Shown: piece after piece, positions 46,037-58,200 of the stretch
Position numbering within the stretch: the stretch's first letter is position 1
Layout of the letters: each line of letters starts with the position of its first letter
Assembly (NCBI GenBank): GCA_963662155.1
Contig: OY759261.1
Span: forward strand, 38,425,496 to 38,489,495
Length of the DNA: 64,000 nt
Direction of reading: 5' to 3'
Source of the DNA: Lamellibrachia columna
Lineage: Eukaryota; Annelida; Polychaeta; Sabellida; Siboglinidae
Notes under the pieces: model-generated
The model's database searches: none
Told to the model about the DNA's origin: nothing
Seen by the model: the letters and a program-made list of their open reading frames with translations, nothing else
Position numbers and translations under genes: made by a program

Positions 46037-46861
46037 GATGACCCGAGACAGAGAGAATTGCGGAATGTCGGTCAGGTTCAAAGTAACTCTAGCGACAACT
46101 GTTCTTGTAAGCCGAATGGCACATCGCCAGCGTATGAAGCGCCGCCCATGTCAGTGAAGCGCGCGTGGGATTGTTCAGTCGCCGCATCGCGTCACTCGTC
46201 CTATGCGAAAATAGCAATCCGCGTTGCAATGACGTCAATCGCCTCTTAAGGTAACTGACTGGTCGGAGATCGGGACATTTCATCGGAATTCGAAAGAAAA
46301 AAATGCTGACGTATTATGTTACATAAATTATCCAACATGTCTTTACTATGTTGTTTATTTCATTAAATGAACGAATTCATATAATAAACTACGTTCGTAT
46401 GTGTTGCCTATCGCTTCAAAGTCGTTTTTTTTTTTTTTACTGAAGCGAAACATCGTCCGATTCAAGCGATGTTTTTGCGCCGGGTAAATATTCAACTACA
46501 ACATGGCGCCCATCGTCATAAAGTTCAATTTCTCCATTTCAAGGTACAGTCCACGTGTTCTAAATAAAGCTTACGTAGGGTGAGTAAGAGCGGGAATAAC
46601 CGAAACCCCATCATACAAATAAATCTCTTTGGATTAGTGTTTGATGTTTCATGTGAAGAATCTCTTTGGATTCATCACATGACTCAAGGGACGCGCCTTA
46701 TCGACCTCGGCCCACTTCCTCTCAGTCGTGTTTATATTCAAGTCGACATTTACTTCTGCGTTAGCAATCGTTTGTTTATTGTGAAATCTACAGCATGCCG
46801 TTGTCCAGTAAGAAACAGTCGCATCGTTTCGGCACAAAAAAGTAGCCTGCGAAAAAAGCTG
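46037..46861. other. Region upstream of gene G
   Basis: Contains a T run (46,428-46,439). No clear TATA box or other gene was seen. The 104-codon frame 46,580-46,894 has no recognisable domain. Confidence 0.4.
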
Positions 46862-47176
46862 CAATTAGCTTTTGTCAGCGAAGTAAACAATTAGCTTTTG
46901 TCAGCGAAGTAAACAATTAGCACGTGTCAGCGAAGTAAACAATTAGCACGTGTCAACGAAGTAAACAATTAGCACGTGTCAGCGAAGTAAACAATTAGCA
47001 CGTGTCAGCGAAGTAAACAATTAGCACGTGTCAGCGAAGTAAACAATTAGCACGTGTCAGCGAAGTAAACAATTAGCACGTGTCAGCGAAGTAAACAATT
47101 AGCTTTTGTCAGCGAAGTAACCAATTAGCACGTGTCAACGAAGTAAACAATTAGCACGTGTCAGCGAAGTAAACAC
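46862..47176 (+). repeat. 26-bp minisatellite, 12 units, most with CACGTG plus GTAAACA
   Basis: Each unit reads roughly TCAGCGAAGTAAACAATTAG then CACGTG. CACGTG starts at 46,921, 46,947, 46,973, 46,999, 47,025, 47,051, 47,077, 47,129 and 47,155; three units have CTTTTG instead. CACGTG is the canonical E-box, and GTAAACA fits the forkhead consensus. Spacing is exactly 26 bp. It ends about 10 bp before the ATG at 47,185. A regulatory role is inference. Confidence 0.9.
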
Positions 47177-47184
47177 GCGCAGAA

Positions 47185-47430
47185 ATGGTGAGAAAACGTG
47201 ACGACGAGAGCCGCCACCACGCGGTGCCTGGGGCCGAGGCTGGAGACCTGGTGCCTGGGGCCGAGGCTGGAGACTCGGTGCCTGGGGCCGAGGCTGGAGA
47301 CTCGGTGCCTGGGGCCGAGGCTGGAGACTCGGTGCCTGGATCTAGTACGTCTGATGAACGAGCCGATCGCCAGAGGGCAGTGGCTGTTGTGAATGAACCC
47401 TGTGGGCAAAGACTTTTCGATTCAATGTGA
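47185..47430 (+). CDS. Small ORF (81 aa) with four 9-residue repeats, function unknown
   Basis: It starts ATGG after AGAA, a fair initiation context, and encodes a basic start (MVRKRDDESRHHA), four repeats of VPGAEAGD plus S or L, then VPGSSTSDERADRQ and an ordinary-looking tail to TGA. The repeat part is the 27-bp minisatellite also found reversed at 44,133-44,217. No leader or known domain. It could be a real short gene served by the array just upstream, or a chance frame through a GC-rich minisatellite whose unit is a multiple of three. I lean slightly to the latter. Confidence 0.3.
   Translation: MVRKRDDESRHHAVPGAEAGDLVPGAEAGDSVPGAEAGDSVPGAEAGDSVPGSSTSDERADRQRAVAVVNEPCGQRLFDSM
47218..47346 (+). 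repeat. 27-bp GC-rich minisatellite, plus orientation, ~4.5 units
   Basis: Inverted relative to 44,133-44,217, with the same terminal motif GGTGCCTGGATCTAGTAC. Confidence 0.95.
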
Positions 47431-48613
47431 ATGATCTAGTTCTAATTAGTTCTAATACACCGTTTTATTTAATTGCATTGTCTCTGTGTGTATTATACGT
47501 GGATATAATAAGGCATCCACAATGGAAAGAACATGGTATGTACACTCAAACACGTAAAGCGAATATGCTACAACACAGCCCCACGATACGGTAGCCAAAT
47601 AAAAACCGGTGTTGCCGTTGGATCCGGTGCATAGCATGTACAATAATTTTGCTACAAAATACATATAATATATGTTATATGTATTTCCACAATAGCGACA
47701 TAGCAAGCTGATCAATCTAACCAAAGACAGTATCATTCGTACATTACTTACAAAATCCAAATATATCGAAGGACACCTGTATGTTTACGTGGTGTATGCT
47801 TACCAGACAGTTCTAGAAAATACATATATGCTCATCAAGTCATTAAGCAAACTGCATCAGGACACATAGGGCAAATATTTGAAGTTTCAGATAAAAATTA
47901 AGGAAAAATAAGGAAAAAAATCACATGCAGTGTACAAGATTCCACCAATATGAATAATGGAAACAGCAGTTTGGGATATCGTTGCCATGTCACTCACTTA
48001 TGTTTTGCTACATATGACACTCCTCATTCGATTTTTTTATAATTATTATGTTCATTTAGTGTTACAGGATGTGAACATAGTTAGCGTGTAGACGTTAGTT
48101 AGAGTGTAGACATGTGAATTGCATTTAGTCAATCATTAATTGAAGTGAAAAGTGAAAACCCACGGACTTCGCACTCAGTGCGCTTGTAGACTACAACACG
48201 TATTTCACTGTTTGTTGGCTCTGTCTGCCTTCGTGAAAGTCGCGTCATCGACAACGAAGGCTCCGTACTGAAGTTACAAAATTTACCGACCAAAGTCAAC
48301 TCTTTCGATGATTTTAACAAAACATATGCAGTTTTTTATTAAATCAAAATCGCATGTTACTTAATTTATTTCCACACTTCATGTTTGGACATCAACGAAC
48401 CGGATTGGCTATGGGCGAAAAGTGACTCAGCAATGCTAACAGATAGGACACGTGGCAATAATTATTTAGTTGCTAGAGGCCATGACCTGGGTGCGCGATT
48501 ATTTTAGGTGAAAGTTATATCACCGTTGTTAACAGAGAGGAAAACTTGGTGCGAAACATGCGCCGGAGCTCACCATTAGGAGACAAGTAGACAGTCATAA
48601 TCTATGGGTCATA
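47431..48613. other. AT-rich spacer
   Basis: The 102-codon minus frame (47,452-47,760) has no recognisable domain. A stretch near 48,385-48,420 is the reverse complement of the block sequence around CGAATCCGATTCGTTGATG (3,558-3,576), a small dispersed fragment. Confidence 0.4.
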
Positions 48614-48879
48614 TTATTGTAAATAGTCACTATGGGGTCTTCCGAGATTAATAGTTGTATACCTATCCGCCAAGGGCGCTTCAATTTTAATGCAAACAAT
48701 ATCCGTTACAGGATGATATTCTTGATTACAATACATACGTGTTATCACAAGTGATGTTCGGTTGTTGCAATGACAGTGTTTAGCAGAACAACACAACGAA
48801 GGGTCGATAGTCACCAAACGTTGTGCAGTGCCACAGCGAAAGGTCAATTTACGATGACACGACGGTTGTGTGCACTCGT
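48614..48879 (-). CDS. Candidate Cys-rich terminal exon, family not recognised
   Basis: On the minus strand an acceptor (GTTTTTATGCAG) is followed by an 88-residue open segment in phase 1: DECTQPSCHRKLTFRC, then SLCCSAKHCHCNN, MYC and VCIKIEAP, ending at TAG (48,614-48,616). Nine cysteines and the phase-1 entry fit an extracellular module like those of the neighbouring lectin genes. I could not match it to a named domain; a rhamnose-type lectin was considered, but the cysteine spacing does not clearly fit. No first exon with a signal peptide was found. It may be a chance frame. Confidence 0.35.
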
Positions 48880-49449
48880 CTGCATAAAAACACAACAGGG
48901 CCGTCGTATACATAGTAGAGTTCCACACAAACAGTGGCTATTCATCATACGGTACGTGTCTCAACATAATACAATACTTTATAACGCCGTTAACTTTTTA
49001 TCGCCGTGTTGTTGTAATATCAGTAATACTTAAGTAGGAACATATATATTTTCTTTCAAGATAATAACAAATAAAATGCAATTAAAAGGAGAGCTATAAA
49101 TAATTTGTTAAATTAATTACCCAAGATTCGCATCCACGCTGGGGACAAATTGACAGTCATGCTGGAGCTTGTTGACAATAAAAAGCAAGACCGAATCAGT
49201 TATCAAGTAATTATAAATCAGTGTACATTAATAACCTTCTGTCGTTCGCATCTAGAACTGATATATTGGCGTCATTTGATTCACCGGTGCCACTAGATCC
49301 AGTGTTTGGATGGCGGATTTCCAATCGTCATGGTATACACAGGGTACATGCCGTCGTGTCTGTGATTAGCCACTGTGATGTTAGACGTTGTCCTGATAGG
49401 GCAAGTTGTCCAGACACTCGGTTTTTCCTCCTTATTTTCCAATTTATTG
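48880..49449. other. Spacer, nothing recognised
   Basis: No supported gene. The 114-codon frame at 49,221-49,565 shows no domain before it enters the LINE remnant. Confidence 0.4.
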
Positions 49450-49892
49450 TAGTTTACGTATGTGTACGTTTGAGTATGCTACTTGCGCCTGGTCACCCCA
49501 CACCAAGACAGACATTCAGAAAGTTGAACAAGTTCAGCGTCCGCAGCTCGTTTTGTCACTGGTGACTATCGGAGAACTTCAAGTGCCACTGCCATGTAGG
49601 CTACCCTCATGTGGGATACACTGCATACTAGACGTTGCATCAGACATGCCACTCTGTTTTGTAAGATTCACCATGGACAATTACGCATCAGTTTGCCTGT
49701 CATCATTATCACTGCAGATGCTCGCATTAAACGTCACCACGAGTATAACCTCCGAACACTACCAGCCTCCTGCATCATCTACTAGCACTCATGTTCGCTC
49801 TATCCCAATGTGGCATTCCCCACCCAGGAAACAGTCACGGCACCACGGCACCAAGCATTTCAGAAAGCCGCACTCGACGTTATTAAGTCACC
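49450..49892 (+). mobile_element. Decayed LINE 3' end (C terminus of an RT protein)
   Basis: YATCAWSPHTKTDIQKVEQVQR resembles the LEYA..WDPHTK..I.KLE.VQRRAARF block that follows the RT domain in jockey/CR1-type LINEs. Near the right end, in another frame, FQKAALDVIKSP resembles the terminal helix. Frameshifted. It is interrupted on the right by the next element, which inserted at 49,907. Confidence 0.45.
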
Positions 49893-49907
49893 GTAAACGT
49901 CAATTTT
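49893..49907 (+). repeat. Target-site duplication, left copy
   Basis: GTAAACGTCAATTTT, identical to 51,397-51,411. Confidence 0.9.
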
Positions 49908-51396
49908 GAAAAAACGGGAAAGCAGGGGGCAAGGACGAAATTACAGCAGAATTATTAAAAGCAGACATGAATACAACAGAGAAATGGCTTGTCAAATTAT
50001 TCAGAACATTTTGGGAACAAGAGAAAGTGCCAAAAACGTGGAAGCAGGGACTGATCGTTAAAATACCGAAGAAAGGTGACCTGACAGAGTGCGGGAATTG
50101 GAGAGGAATTACTTTGACATCTGTTCCTAGTAAAGTATTCGGAAGAGTACTCATTGGCAGAATAAGAGATGGAGTTAACAGCAAGTTGAGAGACGAACAA
50201 GCAGGTTTCAGAAGTGGGAGAGGCACAGTAGAACATATATTTATTTTACGAAATATTATAGAACAGGTAGTGGAATGGCAGGCAACTCTATACATCACGT
50301 TTGTGGATTTTCAAAAAGCATTTGACTCAGTGCACCGAGAGAGTCTATGGAAAATTTTGGAGAGCTATGGAATTCCATGCAAGATAATCCACATGGTACA
50401 GATGTTATACGAAGATAGTGAATGTGCAGTGTTAGACGAAGGTGAGGAATATAAGTGGTTCAAGGTCAAAACTGGAGTTAAACAAGGAGATGTAATGTCT
50501 GGATGTATCTTCTTGATAGTAGTGGACTGGATAAAGAGAAACACAACAGCGGGAAACAAAACAGGAATAAGATGGAACTTCACGTCAAAACTAGAGGCCC
50601 TGGACTTTGCCGACGACATTGCACTCATGTCATCATGCTACACATACATGCAAACAAAGACAAGACAACTGAATCAATTTGCAGCAAGGACAGGACTAAG
50701 AATAAATAAAAAGAAAACTCAAGTATTGAGGATAAACAGCAAGTGCGAAAACAGAATACTAATCGATGATCAAGAGCTAAAGGAAGTGGACAAGTATAAC
50801 TACCTTGGTGCGACCGTTAGTAAGCAAGGAGGAGGCGGCGATGACATTGTTAACAGAATTTGTAAAGCGAGGATATCCTTCGTGAAACTAAAGCAGATAT
50901 GGAGTTCAAATATATACACATTGAGATCGAAATTGAGGCTTTTTAACACACTTGTTAAACCAGTGTTGCTGTATGGAAGTGAAACATGGAAAATTAACGA
51001 AGGAGACAACAGAAAGTGAGATACATTTTTTGTCAAGTGTTTAAGACGAATCCTACAAATTCGATGGCCATACGTTGTATCAAATCGAGATATTCTGGCA
51101 AAAACAAAATTGAAGACAATCAGCACTGAGGTCAAGTTTAGAAGATGGAAGTGGGTAGGACATATCCTACGAATGGAGAAGAACAGCAATTGTGAGACTG
51201 CACTGACCTGGACGGCTGAAGGTAGAAGAAAGGTTGGGCGACCAAAGACAACGTGGCGATCAACTATTGAAAATGAAAGACGTATACTGGGGTGGAATAG
51301 CTGGAACGAAGTGTAGCAGCTGACAGAACAAGATGGAGGAGATTCACTTCGGCCTTATAGGCCACTGGGCCCGAAGAGGATAGGTGAGGTGAGGAG
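49908..51396 (+). mobile_element. 5'-truncated LINE (RT plus C-terminal domain) with a 15-bp target-site duplication
   Basis: The frame is open from the left end (KNGKAGGKDEITAELLK) through RT motifs: NWRGITLTSVPSKVFGRVL, AGFRSGRGTVEHI, VDFQKAFDSVHRESLW, TGVKQGDVMSG and LDFADDIAL. The C-terminal part follows: LLYGSETW, CLRRILQIRWP, RWKWVGHILRM and GRPKTTWR. Only one lesion is seen in the frame, TGA at 51,017-51,019. The 3' end is a short GGTGA-type repeat. Exact direct repeats flank it. The near-open frame indicates a recent insertion. Clade not assigned. Confidence 0.88.
49967..51019 (+). CDS. LINE reverse transcriptase fragment (350 aa frame)
   Basis: It covers RT from the fingers region to LLYGSETWK. 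The same frame resumes after the TGA and continues to TAG at 51,314-51,316. The endonuclease is missing because of 5' truncation. Confidence 0.85.
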   Translation: MNTTEKWLVKLFRTFWEQEKVPKTWKQGLIVKIPKKGDLTECGNWRGITLTSVPSKVFGRVLIGRIRDGVNSKLRDEQAGFRSGRGTVEHIFILRNIIEQVVEWQATLYITFVDFQKAFDSVHRESLWKILESYGIPCKIIHMVQMLYEDSECAVLDEGEEYKWFKVKTGVKQGDVMSGCIFLIVVDWIKRNTTAGNKTGIRWNFTSKLEALDFADDIALMSSCYTYMQTKTRQLNQFAARTGLRINKKKTQVLRINSKCENRILIDDQELKEVDKYNYLGATVSKQGGGGDDIVNRICKARISFVKLKQIWSSNIYTLRSKLRLFNTLVKPVLLYGSETWKINEGDNRK

Positions 51397-51411
51397 GTAA
51401 ACGTCAATTTT
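51397..51411 (+). repeat. Target-site duplication, right copy
   Basis: Identical to 49,893-49,907. Confidence 0.9.
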
Positions 51412-51779
51412 AACGCTGAACTGCACAAATTGATTGTACATACAAACGTTTTAGATCACCCCACCTTGGGAGATGACGTTACAAACTGCAGGAGAGTAAT
51501 GTATTATTTTTTTTAGCAGTATGTACTTGAATACTTGAAGTGTATTTAAATTGTGGATATACCTGGAATTTCGTACATACTGTTTACAATTTGTGTAAAA
51601 TTGCAAATGTCGCCATGTTGGACGTTGTGTATGCGAATGAGAAAATTTACGTTGCCACCGATTCCCTGTTTTAATCATTTTAACTCTTCGCGGAGATAAC
51701 GAACCAACGTCATCCGAATCGGCAATTGGTGTCCGCTTACATGCATTATTGACCATACCGGCTTCGCAGACGGTCACGC

Positions 51780-52140
51780 ATAGTGTGTGACCTTTTGCTA
51801 TGGCCGCATCTAATTTGTGGAATCGGTTAGCTGATTAGCTCGACTCCACGGTGTGGATGGGCGCACATGTTAGCCATACCGGCCGGACTGCCTACGCCCA
51901 ACTACGTGGCATAGCGCGAATACGATCATCTCTGCCGCTCAGAGCGTGCCAGACGCTTGTACACGCGCTTGTCACGTCTCGACCAAACTTGTTAACAAAT
52001 GCAAATGTTGGGTATGTGAACCCGGCAGTTGTACATAAAGTTGCCATTGCCCAACTAAAACTTGACTGAGTAGAGCAAGGAGGCATATGCTCTTGCAGGA
52101 ACTACCTAATATCCCTTCAACGCCGGCCAACTCGGCTAGT
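51780..52140 (+). mobile_element. LINE RT C-terminal remnant
   Basis: AAHVS-type sequence (MGAHVSHTGRTAYAQLRGIA, RIRSSLPLRACQTLVHALVT) matches the post-catalytic region of CR1/jockey-like RT proteins, followed by diverged sequence. No RT core remains. Confidence 0.6.
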
Positions 52141-52859
52141 AAATAATAGAGTTACTGCCTTATGATACTTGAATATATATATTTCAAGTAATTGGTGTGT
52201 AAAAAAAACTAATTTTACCAAGTTTTGTACTTGTAACAAAATTGTTTTACTGAAGGCATCTTTACTTACTACTTACTAATTTTTTTATATTAAATTGTTC
52301 GCGTTATATTTTCATTACATTCTGACACCGTGGAATAGGATTAGCTGCAGTCGACATCAACGACGATACGATGACGATGACTCCTTCTTGTGTACACGAA
52401 AGAAGGGTGTTATCTTGAGACAGCAGTACATATCCACCCACGTGGATGTCACGTGCTCCGCAATAAATTGTGATTTCTTCGGGTTTTACGTGTGCGTTCG
52501 AAACGACGATTCATCTCGGCTAGAACGAACAAGTGGACCGTCACGTCAACGAAGAAATTTGCGAATTCTACCGCCAAACACGTGCCAAAAACGTTTTTTT
52601 TTATGTCGAATGCTTTGCTACTTTACTGGGAATAACGCCCATCTGAACAGTATAGCGCGGACAAATTCACCCTCGCTGACCCGACATCTTTAGATTCTCC
52701 TGAGCGCTCCGACGACGAACAATAGCAACTGAAGTGAGCCGTGACATTGGATGCAGCTTTGTGCAAAACAAAGCTAAGTAGCAGTATGGTTGAAGATGTA
52801 ATATGTCAAACTCTCAAGTTATTTTATAATTGGTTGAATAAATTACTAATTATCTAGAC
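52141..52859. other. Spacer, nothing recognised
   Basis: The 132-codon frame 52,295-52,693 shows no domain. Confidence 0.4.
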
Positions 52860-54265
52860 AATTATACATATTATATTGCTGTATCTATAAATCTCAAGAA
52901 AGCATTCGACACAGTTGATCATTAAGTATTGGCAACTAAATATAATTACTAATGTGTTCGTGGTATAGCATACAAGTGGATTGTGAGTTATTTAGCAAAT
53001 ATAGCACAATTTTTTTCAGTATAAAAATTGTGATTCTGAGGTACTTAGAGTGTGTTGTGATGTACCTACCACAAGGTTCCATCTTAGGACCAAAATATTT
53101 ATAATGTATACCAATGATATATTCATTGCTTCAAAACTGTTTAAGTTTGTTTTATTTGCAGAAGACACGAACGTATTCTATTGTAATAATGACATTACTT
53201 AAATTATCCGAAAGACAAATTCCGAGCTGGATAAGCTCAATGTGTGGTTTTCAGTGAATAGATTATCATTAAGCATAACAAAGACAAATTACATGATTTT
53301 TGGAAATCGCGCATTGAAAACGTATCTCTCTAAAAAAAATAAACATTGTCACAATTAATAGAATTGAAGCAACACAATTTTAGGTGTACTGATTCAGGAC
53401 AAATTAACGTGGAAACAGCACATTTCTATATTGTAATCTAAATTTTGTGTTGTGTAGTTATTTAAAAAACTAATTTCTTAATTGACAAACGTGGAATGCG
53501 TATCTTATGCTTTTCTATCTTCTCGCCTTACATTATGTGTTTTGTTGAAGTATGCGGAAATACATATGCAGCAAACTTAAAATGCTTGTTAGAGAAAAAG
53601 ATGGCAAGGTTAATATGTTGGGGTCAGAGGTTGGACACATCTAGCCTATTTTTTATCTCCGCGTTCTAAAATTGCCTGATATGGTAAAACTAAAAATTGC
53701 TGAAATTATGTATACGGCATGTTACAAGTCATTGCCAAACAACATACACATGCTTTTCGTTTTGTATGACCCTATCTATATGATCCGACAAAATGGGTAT
53801 TTAAACAAAAGTATGCACGCATTAGTCTAATGACAATGCGAATATCAATTAACGGTGTAAAATTAGGAATTCCCTTGACAGCTCACTAATTCATTGCAAG
53901 AGTGTTTATCTTTTCACAAAGAAATATACCGTTAAATTATTGCACAGCTATGTAACCAATGAGTAGCTCGATTGTGGTGAACAAATTAACTGTATTGCCT
54001 TAGAATTGTTCATGAATTATTGCATTTAACAAAAATAACAAATATACTCAGAACTGAATTGTACCATGAACGCTTACACTTGTAGACTATAAGTGTTTTA
54101 TTTAGTGTCACTTATAAGTGATAGGGCAAGCAACATAAGCTTTACGTTTCTTCTTGCCCATTTCAAATTTTTTTAACTTGTACTACTGATGGTTAAAATT
54201 CAATTGTGTCTGTATGTTTACTGTTGATGTTGTTGAAATAAACTTTATTATTATATTATTATTAG
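52860..54265 (+). mobile_element. Heavily decayed CR1/L2-like LINE with 3' end
   Basis: Read across many stops it gives VSINLKKAFDTVDH, RGIAYKWIVSYLAN, then (out of frame) VPQGSILGPK, YINDIF-like, KFVLFAEDTNVFY (second catalytic Asp region altered), LDKLNVWFSVNRLSLSI and KTNYMIFGNRALK, and later KLKIAEIMYTACYKSLPNNI. It ends GAAATAAACTTTATTATT with ATT repeats (54,234-54,270). Older than the other LINEs here. Confidence 0.7.
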
Positions 54266-54329
54266 TAGTATTAGTATTTTAAATCAGACACGGCCAATTT
54301 TGAGATTTATCTAAAGCTGCACCGTGTGG

Positions 54330-54900
54330 TCTCGTCCATGAAAACTACTAAGAGAGGGCAACTTCCAAAACCCTTAAGATTCGTAGTGGAATAACACAGG
54401 GGTGTGCCGTAGCATCGACACTCTTTGGTTTACACTTACCCTGGGGCTGTCACACACCACTGGTTCCTTCACATAGGTTGTATATTTACATAATGTATCT
54501 GAAAGGGAGCTGTCTAACATCGCCCGCATAACACACAATTCAATATACATTTCCTAATTATAAGCAACACATAATTTGGGTTGAGCATTAGCACCAAACA
54601 GTGGTGCGGGATGTTGTTGTTCCACTTTCAATCAAAATTAACCACGTGACATTGAAGATTGTTAATAGCGTCAGGTATATAGGGCCCATAGCCACCCGTA
54701 ATTTGGTACTTAATGTTGAAATTAGCCTGCGTATAGCAAACGATGCAGCCGTCATGTACAGTAATATTTCAGCAGAAAAGTGTGGAGCAATGATAACCTG
54801 ATTGAAAACACGAAACTGAATGTATGTCAGGCATGTAACAACAGCACACGCAAGTCAAGAAGTGATATTGAATACTGTTAACCTTCGCTACCTCAGACGC
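54330..54900 (+). mobile_element. LINE RT remnant of another family
   Basis: KIRSGITQGCAVASTLFGL (about 54,380-54,436), then the frame 54,601-54,801 with IVNSVRYIGPIATRNL and VEISLRIANDAAVM, then KVWSNDNLIENTKLNVCQAC in another frame. These are consecutive pieces of an RT/C-terminal region, with an internal deletion that removes the catalytic box. Confidence 0.65.
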
Positions 54901-57400
54901 ACGCCGAAGAAATGAACTTCCTTACCATAGCCTACCGCTTCATCTATCTTCTCTATTTATGTTATTTTGTTTCATTAAACTTGCCTTCAAATTATCTTTT
55001 GTGGTGTTCGAGCTTACATTACATTCATATGGACCAAATGCTGCATATGCAACATTTATGTTTTAGCACCAGAGCATCAATCTCATTCCGCCCACATTAG
55101 TCTTATTGAAAAGGAATAACATTTACCCTAGCATTGTCTTTTAAATATTTTGCTGATTTACGCGTGGAATTGTGACACGATATGTTTATATATTCTCCTT
55201 TTTCTCTCACACCATCGTCTATTTTAACAAAGCATACGAAATTAGTTGCGATGCACAAATTTCTTCAAACAACGCAGTTGAACTGTTACCAAAGCGTTTC
55301 AAATTATTAAGGGCATTTTTAACAGAGCGCAACAGGTCACACGGTCTATCGGTCTATTTGCTGTTCTCCAATTATCTAAGTATTTTAAAAGGTGGCTACT
55401 GAATAGCGCAGGTCGCCGTGTTGTTCACATTTCAATCACCACGTGACAACAACGGCCAGTCATATTCCACACCTGAGCATTGCTTTAAATGAGCTGCGGG
55501 GAAAGAAAATGATTCTGATTTTTTTTAGAAAGATGCTATGTCGCAGGATGTGTGTATATGTACATATGTATTTATTTATATGCAGGTTTATTAGGATTTC
55601 CCATAAAATTCGAATTTTGGACAATCAGATGTTCTCATTTCATACAATCGCTATAATTATGATTAGAAATAGTTCCATTAAAACTTGATCTGAAAATGTT
55701 TAGAGGTGTCCCTTGGATGTTAACGTTTGACCTTTAGGTTAATCCACATCAAATCACCAGATTTCCAGAAACCCCCATCCGCCAAGTACTCAGATCTCGT
55801 CAATAACTGTTTACTAGATATTTACTTTCCGTTAAGGTATGGAATGTCCCTTTGTTCATAAAAGCGAACCAATGGCATCTCCTAAAACACCGTAATCAAA
55901 AGGTTCGTGTTGCTACCACGTGAATGGAACAAGTGCTCTCGTTGGTTCGATCTGTAGGCGCATGCGCATAGTGCACGTTCGTGACATCGTTCACTGTCGG
56001 CAAGAATTATGCTACTGTCTTGATTGTGGGCAAATATTGCAACACTGTATCATCAATAAGACTACTAAAACCAACACTGGTCAGTAATCATTATGTGATA
56101 ATAGCAATCGATATCACAACATTCACGCAGTCAGCCACATAACTGTTAACACTTGCACATACACGGTGTGGTATGCATAGCAAACGAAATTCCTGCGATT
56201 CCTTACAGCAAGATAGTGTTAGCAGCTCAAGCTGTTTGGTTTCACTGCGGGTATACAACTAACCAACATAGGTGGCGCTTTTTCGTCGTGGAACTTTGAC
56301 CACATCTTAGTTTGCCTTATCTATCCATTATCCTATATTTATTCCAGTGTCAGAATATTTACTGTATTATTCAATACAAAGGCATATATTGCGCTGAAAT
56401 CATTGGGAAGTCCAAGCTCAGCGCACCAAAGCAAAATAATTAGACCGTTTCTAGCCGGTTTAACAATTCCAGTCGTAAACAGTTGGATCGACACGCGGAG
56501 GGACGATCCTAACCAACACGAGCTGATGAAGTTGCACTTATCGCCTCCGCGGTAGATTCAGATTAGAGTGCTTGTCGGTGTTTACTGGCACACACAAAAC
56601 AAAACGTTTTGAGTAGTCCGATGCTATTACTCTATTACTAACCTTTCTCCAGGGACAATTATGTAAACGAATGCACTTGTCTGATTGTGGTTGACACAAA
56701 TTAGTCTGTGCATATTGTAAATGGTGTGTTGTAGTTAATGTCAACGTCATGTTTGTTAGGACACTGCATCGAAGTTGTGTTAGTCACGCCAGCTACATAG
56801 TAGCGTTACAGTGGCTAACCGGTGGCCTCCTTGGTTGCAGCCGTAAACATACGATATCGTAAACTCTAAAAACACATATCGTTCAGCTAGTTTGTATACA
56901 TTGCAGCCACGTAGCCACAACCAAAGCTTGGGGTACTAGTGTAGTGAACATTAAACAAAACATGGGCTGAGAAAAACGTGTGGGAAAATCTGACTCCTCA
57001 TCAATGCCTCCAAAACTGAATTCATGAGAGCACACTGTGATTATTTTCGATTGAACAATATTTAATAAGAATATTTAACAAGGTAAGTGAACAAGGAATC
57101 CATTGGTTTATCGATAGTCTATAATTTGTTCATATATGTGTAACCCGACCTCCTTAGACAAGGGTCAACTTTATTATTAAACGTATTCACGCTGCATTTA
57201 CACAATATATAATTTGTTCCATTTATTTAGTGTCCTCTGAGACAAAGATTACTTTCGGAAATCAAATCGGCACTGATCCTTTACACATCACGTGTCACAT
57301 CTATTTTATATTAAATTTTTATTTCATACCAATTCAATAATTTATCAAAAACCCTAACTTAATATCATCTTAACCTCTTTATTCGTCCAAAAGAGGAGAG
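54901..57400. other. Long AT-rich stretch without recognised gene
   Basis: Short frames (54,912-55,688; 56,538-56,750) have no family resemblance. No tandem array or RNA gene was seen. Confidence 0.4.
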
Positions 57401-57931
57401 CAACTTAAATTGGTGCTGTACGAAAGCCGGACCCGAACGCGGACGCTGGACCCGGTCATCTGTATGAAAGCCGGATGCGGACGGGGACGCCGGACGCTGA
57501 CCACAGTAAGAAAGCCGGACCCGAACTCAGAAATTATTTTCAATAATATAATAATATTGACATATCAAACATTAAGAAAAGTTCCGAAAATGCAAATATA
57601 TGTCTATAGTCGACTTTGTCACCGCAAAATAAAAACATCCATCCTTATAAATCTTCTTATAACATCAATGTATAGGCCTATACATCTTACGGAGGAGTAT
57701 GAAAGCCGTTCCCTTACGCCGGACTGAGAAGTTATTGTGAATAAAATTAAATTCTCCCAAATGAGATCTTTCTATCAACTACCATCTCTTATCCCATAGG
57801 ATGCACAACAACCTTTCGCATGAGAATAGAGATTGGCTAATTGACTCACCTGCCTGATAATTCCCTTTGTTTGAGACTGGAAGACACCCACGCGAATGCA
57901 ATGTACCCTTGAATGAGAGACCAAATGATCA

Positions 57932-57976
<45 letters not shown>

Positions 57977-58200
57977 GTTCTTCCATTTCTATAACAAAAT
58001 AACATGTCTTTTTAGGTCCAGGTCCACTCAAGTAGTCCCACACCCAGACCAAGCCCGAAGTGTTAATTTTGCTCAGCCCGGCCATTTAATTTAGTCGAGA
58101 CCTGGCCCGGCCCGGAACGTAGGCCACCGATCCGGCCGTGCCTGGACCCAAAGCCACGGCCGTGCCTGGACTCAAAGCCACGGCCGTGAATTTATAATTT
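57401..58200. other. GC-rich degenerate repeats and a (TA)n tract
   Basis: AAAGCCGGACCCGAAC-like motifs recur near 57,421, 57,468 and 57,510. (TA)n at 57,936-57,974. CACGGCCGTGCCTGGA repeats at about 58,133-58,190. No gene recognised. Confidence 0.5.

Noticed and set aside
46862..47176. Possible repeat-protein coding region
   Set aside because: The 26-bp unit is not a multiple of three and frames hit stops (TAA, TAG) in each unit.
47452..47760. 102-aa hydrophobic minus-strand frame
   Set aside because: AT-rich composition gives aromatic and hydrophobic codons by chance. No family, no splice sites examined fit.
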